From Solirubrobacterales bacterium (GTDB lineage: Bacteria > Actinomycetota > Thermoleophilia > Solirubrobacterales > 70-9), in NCBI GenBank assembly GCA_025450195.1, contig JANWHW010000028.1, positions 62,001 to 126,000 on the forward strand: 64,000 nt of DNA, read 5' to 3'. Position numbers and translations under genes: made by a program. The notes under the pieces are model-generated. The model had not been told where the DNA came from, searched no databases, and worked only from the letters and a program-made list of their open reading frames with translations. The first letter of the stretch is position 1; each line of letters opens with the position of its first letter. Shown here piece by piece: positions 60,299 through 64,000 of this stretch.

Positions 60299-60787
60299 AT
60301 GTTTTGCGCGATGCTGGCCACGATCACCGCCTACGGCATCGGCACGTTCATCCACGTGCTTGCCGTGGTGCTCACGTTTGGGCCTACCTTCGGCTACGGC
60401 TTTTTCATCGCCGCCGCTGAAAAAAGCTCTCCGCGCGGCATCCCAGCTGTCTTGCGAGGAATCCAGCAGATCGACCGCTTTCTGGTCAAGCCAGGGCTCA
60501 TTGTCGTTCTGCTGGCTGGCATCTACCTTCTGACCAAGGCCGATATTCCGGTCGACGAATCGTGGGTGAGTGTCGGCTTCGTTGCGATTGTCGTTCTGTT
60601 TGGAATGGCGCACGGTTTCTTCGGGCCGAATGTCAAAAAGGCCCTTGGGCTGGCCGAGCGCGACCTCCAGGGCGGCGACACGCTCAGTGATGAGTACGGC
60701 GCCGTCTCTCGGAAGCTCGCCATCGGTGGGCAAATTGCCGGCCTGGTCGTCGCGGTCACGATCTTCTTCATGGTCGTCAAGCCCTGA
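60299..60787 (+). CDS. DUF2269-type integral membrane protein
   Basis: 162 aa from ATG 60299 (another ATG at 60311). Four membrane segments: ITAYGIGTFIHVLAVVLTFG, LIVVLLAGIYLLTKADI, VSVGFVAIVVLFGMAHGFFG and IGGQIAGLVVAVTIFFMVVK. The pattern fits the DUF2269 family. Function unknown. The neighbours prmA and murI give no clear hint. Confidence 0.7.
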   Translation: MFCAMLATITAYGIGTFIHVLAVVLTFGPTFGYGFFIAAAEKSSPRGIPAVLRGIQQIDRFLVKPGLIVVLLAGIYLLTKADIPVDESWVSVGFVAIVVLFGMAHGFFGPNVKKALGLAERDLQGGDTLSDEYGAVSRKLAIGGQIAGLVVAVTIFFMVVKP

Positions 60788-60837
60788 CGCTCCTGCCCCC
60801 CTCTCGCCCCCAGCTCGACGCCTCCTCGCCGATCGCG

Positions 60838-61629
60838 ATGTTCGACTCCGGGGTCGGCGGGCTCACGGTGCTGCACGAGTGCCTTGTGTCGTTGCCTGAG
60901 GAGGACTTCGTCTACCTCGGCGACACGGCGCTGTTTCCGTATGGGGACAAGGACACCGCATGGCTGCGGGAGCGGATCGGCGCCATCTCGGCTCTGCTGC
61001 TCGAGGGCGGCGCCAAGCTCCTGGTGATCGCCTGCAACACGGCTACCTCGATTGGCGACGACGTGGCGCGGGAGGTCGCCGCGGAGCACGGGGTGGAGGT
61101 GGTTCCCGTCGTCGAGCCACAGGCCGAGATCGCGGCGGCGATCACCGACAACGGACGGATCGGCGTCTTGGCGACGCCAAACACAGTCGAGAGCGGTGCC
61201 TATCGTCGCGCCCTGGAAGCGCAGGGACGCGCGCTGGAGGTGACTGAAGTCGAGGCGCCTGACCTGGCTCCCTTCATTCAGCAGGGCTCCCCATTCGATG
61301 AGAGCACGATGGAGATGGCCCGCTCCTACTGCGCGCCGTTGAAGCGCGCGAAGGTCGACACCCTGATCCTTGGTTGCACCCACTATCCGTTGGTCGCGCC
61401 GATGCTGCAGCGCATTCTTGGGCGAGACATTCGCTTGGTCAGCGGAGGGCATGCCGTCGCCGCCGCCGTCCAGCGTTCCCTGGAGAGGCGGGGCCTTGCC
61501 CGTGAGGCCGACGGCGAGGGCGACTATCGCTTTCTCTGCACCGGCGAGGTCGATTCTTTCCGAGATCTCGGAACCCGGTTCCTGCAGATGCCGCTCGGCG
61601 AGATCGAGCAAGTCGCGCTCCATACGTAG
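60838..61629 (+). CDS. murI: Glutamate racemase
   Basis: Makes D-glutamate for peptidoglycan. 263 aa. Both catalytic cysteines are present: C66 in IACNTATS and C180 in LGCTHYPL; the N-terminal FDSGVGGLTVLHE binds substrate. The usual few residues before FDSG (P-I-G-V/A) are encoded upstream in frame (SSPIA) but without ATG, GTG or TTG, so ATG 60838 is used and the N-terminus is a little short. Confidence 0.93.
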   Translation: MFDSGVGGLTVLHECLVSLPEEDFVYLGDTALFPYGDKDTAWLRERIGAISALLLEGGAKLLVIACNTATSIGDDVAREVAAEHGVEVVPVVEPQAEIAAAITDNGRIGVLATPNTVESGAYRRALEAQGRALEVTEVEAPDLAPFIQQGSPFDESTMEMARSYCAPLKRAKVDTLILGCTHYPLVAPMLQRILGRDIRLVSGGHAVAAAVQRSLERRGLAREADGEGDYRFLCTGEVDSFRDLGTRFLQMPLGEIEQVALHT

Positions 61630-61685
61630 CCCGACGCCAGGCCTGAGGAGCCTGCATTCCTGGGAGCGGGACTAACCTTACGGCG

Positions 61686-62117
61686 ATGAGCATTCTCGAG
61701 CAGGTGCAGGCAGACGTTCGCACGGCCATGAAGGCCGGCGAGCGAGAGCGTGCCGCGGCGTTGCGGATGATCGTCGATGCGCTTCAGCAGGACGCCAAGC
61801 TAGGCAAGGGCGATGAGGTGGCGGTGCTGCAGCGGGAGCGGAAGAAGCGATTGGAGGCCGCCGAGGCATTCGGCGATGCGGGCCGGAAAGAGCAGGCAGC
61901 GGCAGAGAGCTTCGAGGCCGATCTGGTCGAGGGGTACCTGCCCCAGCAGCTGTCCGACGAGGAGCTGGCCGAGTTGGTTGCCGCTGCGGTGGAGGAGACG
62001 GGGGCCAGCGAGCAAAAGCAAATGGGCCAGGTGATGTCGGCGCTGATGCCAAAGGTGGGCGGGCGCGCCGACGGCAAGCGTGTCAGTGCCGCGGTGCGTG
62101 AGCGACTTGGCTCGTAG
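61686..62117 (+). CDS. yqeY: YqeY-family (GatB/YqeY domain) protein
   Basis: 143 aa: ILEQVQADVRTAMKAGERER, AALRMIVDALQQDAK, FEADLVEGYLPQQLSDEELA and MGQVMSALMPKVGGRADGKR. This is the free-standing form of the tRNA-interacting C-terminal domain of GatB. It overlaps phoH by 20 nt. Role unclear, possibly in tRNA-dependent amidation or tRNA quality control. Confidence 0.93.
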   Translation: MSILEQVQADVRTAMKAGERERAAALRMIVDALQQDAKLGKGDEVAVLQRERKKRLEAAEAFGDAGRKEQAAAESFEADLVEGYLPQQLSDEELAELVAAAVEETGASEQKQMGQVMSALMPKVGGRADGKRVSAAVRERLGS

Positions 62118-63090
62118 GCATCTGACTCTCGACAACGCGGTCGCCGCTGAGCTGGCCGGCTCCGAGGACGCCGTGCTCAGAGCGCTGCGAGGCCATCTCG
62201 ACTGCGAGTTCCACCTGCGCGGGAACGTGCTGACTCTCAATGGCGAGTCAACCGACGTCCAGACCGCCGCCACGGTCGTCGATGAGCTGGTCGACCTGAT
62301 CGAGCAGGGCCACGAGGTCGCACCGGGGACGATCGAAGCGGTTGCGGGGGCGCTTGACGCCCATGAGAGCCCAGCCCAGATTCTCGAGGACGTCGTCTGG
62401 CGGCACCGCAACACGAAGGTGTCGCCGAAGACGCTCAACCAGAAGCGCTACGTCGACTCGATTCGCCGGCAGACGATCACCTTTGGGATCGGACCGGCAG
62501 GCACAGGCAAGACCTTTCTCGCCGTTGCCATGGCCGCCGCGGCGCTGGCCGAGCGTGAGGTGCAGCGGATCATCCTCACCCGCCCCGCCGTCGAGGCGGG
62601 GGAGAGGCTCGGCTTCCTGCCCGGGGACATCCAGGCCAAGGTGGACCCTTATCTTCGGCCGCTCTTCGATGCGCTCTACGACATGCTCGATCCCGATCGG
62701 GTCAACGGCTACTTCGAGCGCGGTGTCATCGAGGTGGCCCCACTCGCCTTCATGCGCGGCCGCACCCTCAACGATTCTTTCGTGATCCTGGATGAGGCGC
62801 AGAACACGAGCCCGGAGCAGATGAAGATGTTCCTCACCCGGCTCGGCTTCAACTCGCGGATGGTGGTGACCGGCGACATCACTCAGATCGACCTGCCCAC
62901 CGACCAGCGATCCGGATTGGTCGTCGTCAAAGACATCCTCGATGAGGTGCCCGACATCTCCTTCGTGCGGTTCGGCGGCGAGGACGTGGTGCGCCACAAG
63001 CTGGTCCAGCGAATAGTTGCGGCTTACGATGAGCACGGAAACCGCGAGCGAGCCGCTCGCGCCGAACACGGGCCGACCCCGGGCACTTGA
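62098..63090 (+). CDS. phoH: PhoH-like ATPase
   Basis: 330 aa from GTG 62098 (N-terminus SDLARRHLTLDN). Walker A GPAGTGKT at 132-139, Walker B FVILDEAQNTSPEQMKMFLT, and VTGDITQIDLP. An N-terminal KH-like region covers about 1-90. It is always found beside ybeY and era in this order and is thought to act in RNA or ribosome metabolism. TTGA overlap with ybeY. Confidence 0.94.
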   Translation: MSDLARRHLTLDNAVAAELAGSEDAVLRALRGHLDCEFHLRGNVLTLNGESTDVQTAATVVDELVDLIEQGHEVAPGTIEAVAGALDAHESPAQILEDVVWRHRNTKVSPKTLNQKRYVDSIRRQTITFGIGPAGTGKTFLAVAMAAAALAEREVQRIILTRPAVEAGERLGFLPGDIQAKVDPYLRPLFDALYDMLDPDRVNGYFERGVIEVAPLAFMRGRTLNDSFVILDEAQNTSPEQMKMFLTRLGFNSRMVVTGDITQIDLPTDQRSGLVVVKDILDEVPDISFVRFGGEDVVRHKLVQRIVAAYDEHGNRERAARAEHGPTPGT

Positions 63091-63494
63091 GCCTGGACCT
63101 CGGCGACGTCCCTTCCGAGCTGCGGCCGGCCGTTGCGGCTGCGCTTGACGCGGCCGGCGTCTTCGATGGGCACCTTGCGGTCGAGATCGTCGACGCAGGG
63201 CGGATTCGCGAGCTCAATCTCGAGCATCGAGACAGAGACGTGCCAACCGATGTCTTGGCGTTCCCGATCGACGGGCCCGGGCCGACCCCCGGCCCGCGCG
63301 AGCTGGGAGACGTTGCGATCTGCCCCGAGCACTGTTCCGACGTGATCGAGGCCGCCGTCCACGGAGCCCTGCACCTCTGCGGCTATGACCACGAGACCGA
63401 TAGCGGCGAGATGCTCGCCCTTCAGCACCAGGTCATCGCCGCGCTGCCCCCAGACGCGGGAGCGAGCAAGCGCCAATTTGGCCGGGGATCATGA
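63087..63494 (+). CDS. ybeY: Endoribonuclease YbeY
   Basis: Zinc-dependent endoribonuclease for 16S rRNA 3'-end maturation and ribosome quality control. 135 aa from TTG 63087 with the metal motif HGALHLCGYDHETDSGEM (H-x3-H-x5-H) and DVPTDVLAFPID. It is shorter than the E. coli enzyme, as usual for bare YbeY. The stop overlaps era (ATGA). Confidence 0.93.
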   Translation: MSLDLGDVPSELRPAVAAALDAAGVFDGHLAVEIVDAGRIRELNLEHRDRDVPTDVLAFPIDGPGPTPGPRELGDVAICPEHCSDVIEAAVHGALHLCGYDHETDSGEMLALQHQVIAALPPDAGASKRQFGRGS

Positions 63495-64000
63495 GCACGA
63501 GCGAGCGAGAGCAGAGGGGGCTGCGCGCAGGGTTCGTGGGATTGGCCGGTCGGCCCAATGTCGGCAAGTCGACCCTGGTCAATGCGATCGTCGGGCGCCA
63601 CGTCGCGATCGTCTCCGTGCGGCCGCAGACGACTCGGCGCGCGATCCGCGGAGTCGCCACCGATACCGACGCCGGCCGCCAGCTCGTCCTCGTTGACCTG
63701 CCGGGCGTGCAGCGCCCGCGCGACGTGCTCACGGAGCGAATGCAGCACCGGGTCGAGCGGGAGCTGTCCGAATCGGACCTGGCCTTGATCGTCATCAATG
63801 GCGAGGAGGGAGTGGGGCCGGGCGATCGCTTCATCGCGCGGACCCTGCTCGAAGCCGGCGCCAAACTGCCGGTGATCTGCGTGGTCAACAAGGCGGACAA
63901 GCTCGGGCCGAACGAGCTGGTCCCGGTGCTCGCTGAGGCCGCTGAGCTGGATGGGGTCGACGAGATCTTTCCAATCAGCGCGCGCACCCGGGAGGGGTTG
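63491..64000 (+). CDS. era: GTPase Era, 5' part (continues beyond the window)
   Basis: 170 codons are visible. G domain: G1 GRPNVGKSTLVN, G2 region PQTTRRAIRGVATD, G3 DLPGV (usual DTPGI, here with Leu), G4 NKAD and G5 SAR. The C-terminal KH domain lies outside the window. It binds 16S rRNA next to the 3' end and follows ybeY by a 4-nt overlap. Confidence 0.94.
   Translation, partial: MSTSEREQRGLRAGFVGLAGRPNVGKSTLVNAIVGRHVAIVSVRPQTTRRAIRGVATDTDAGRQLVLVDLPGVQRPRDVLTERMQHRVERELSESDLALIVINGEEGVGPGDRFIARTLLEAGAKLPVICVVNKADKLGPNELVPVLAEAAELDGVDEIFPISARTREGL

Noticed and set aside
61640-61675. Segment TGGGAGCG after murI, like the complement of the loop of the long hairpin element
   Set aside because: Only eight bases match and there are no long complementary arms, so it is not a third copy.

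Overview
The window is a chromosomal segment of a GC-rich actinobacterium. The order maf, mreC, mreD, mrdA, rodA, rng, rplU, rpmA, obgE, proB, proA, nadD, rsfS, and later comEA-comEC-holA, lepA, hadAB-like, hrcA-dnaJ-prmA and phoH-ybeY-era, together with the frequent GTG/TTG starts and stop-start overlaps, points to a deep-branching actinobacterium, most likely of the Thermoleophilia/Solirubrobacterales type. That lineage call is inference from gene order and composition, not from a marker-gene search.

Layout. Bases 1-13350 are a co-directional housekeeping block: cell elongation (mreC, mreD, mrdA, rodA), RNase E/G, ribosomal proteins L21 and L27, Obg, proline synthesis (proB, proA), NAD synthesis (nadD), ribosome silencing (rsfS) and a DivIVA-like coiled-coil protein. 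A tRNA-Ala(GGC) at 13391-13463 is the insertion point of a roughly 19-kb island that ends near 32531. The left half of the island is a mobility module on the minus strand: a repressor, an ImmA-like protease and a large serine recombinase (the ImmR/ImmA/Int logic of ICEBs1), then an FtsK/TraG-like ATPase, a replication-relaxation-type protein, an orphan DNA methyltransferase and small proteins. An operator of the form TGTTCAA-N3-TTGAACA lies at the repressor start, and two degenerate copies lie at the transfer operon. The right half, on the plus strand, is cargo: a three-gene membrane module, then a four-gene defence-like locus with a Type III Mod, a Res carrying a C-terminal HEPN-like RNase motif, a zinc-hook ATPase resembling RloC/PrrC anticodon nucleases, and a HEPN-like protein of unknown function. 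This locus is the best candidate in the window for an undescribed combination.

From 32.5 to 34.7 kb there is a c-di-GMP pair: a receiver-GGDEF cyclase and a PAS-HD-GYP phosphodiesterase whose 5' end is split by an A8 tract. From 35.0 to 41.6 kb there is a branched-chain/aromatic-type ABC importer (LivH, a LivM-LivG fusion, LivF, and a divergent solute-binding lipoprotein) together with a Rieske oxygenase and a GntR regulator, probably one uptake-and-oxidation unit. From 41.8 kb to the end the sequence returns to core genes: leuS, competence genes comEA and comEC, holA, rpsT, murJ, a GT-C-like membrane protein, lepA, an acyl-dehydratase pair, hrcA, a short dnaJ, prmA, murI, yqeY, phoH, ybeY and the 5' part of era.

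The core DNA also carries four kinds of small repeat: a 68-bp tandem unit whose two copies are coupled mini-ORFs between mreC and mreD; two long hairpins with unrelated arms but a shared loop (7674-7782, 57477-57577); two nested palindromes (42554-42602, 54124-54170); and two hairpins with compensatory changes (52927-52978, 54661-54745). Copies of the last two families lie in frame inside the GT-C-like gene.
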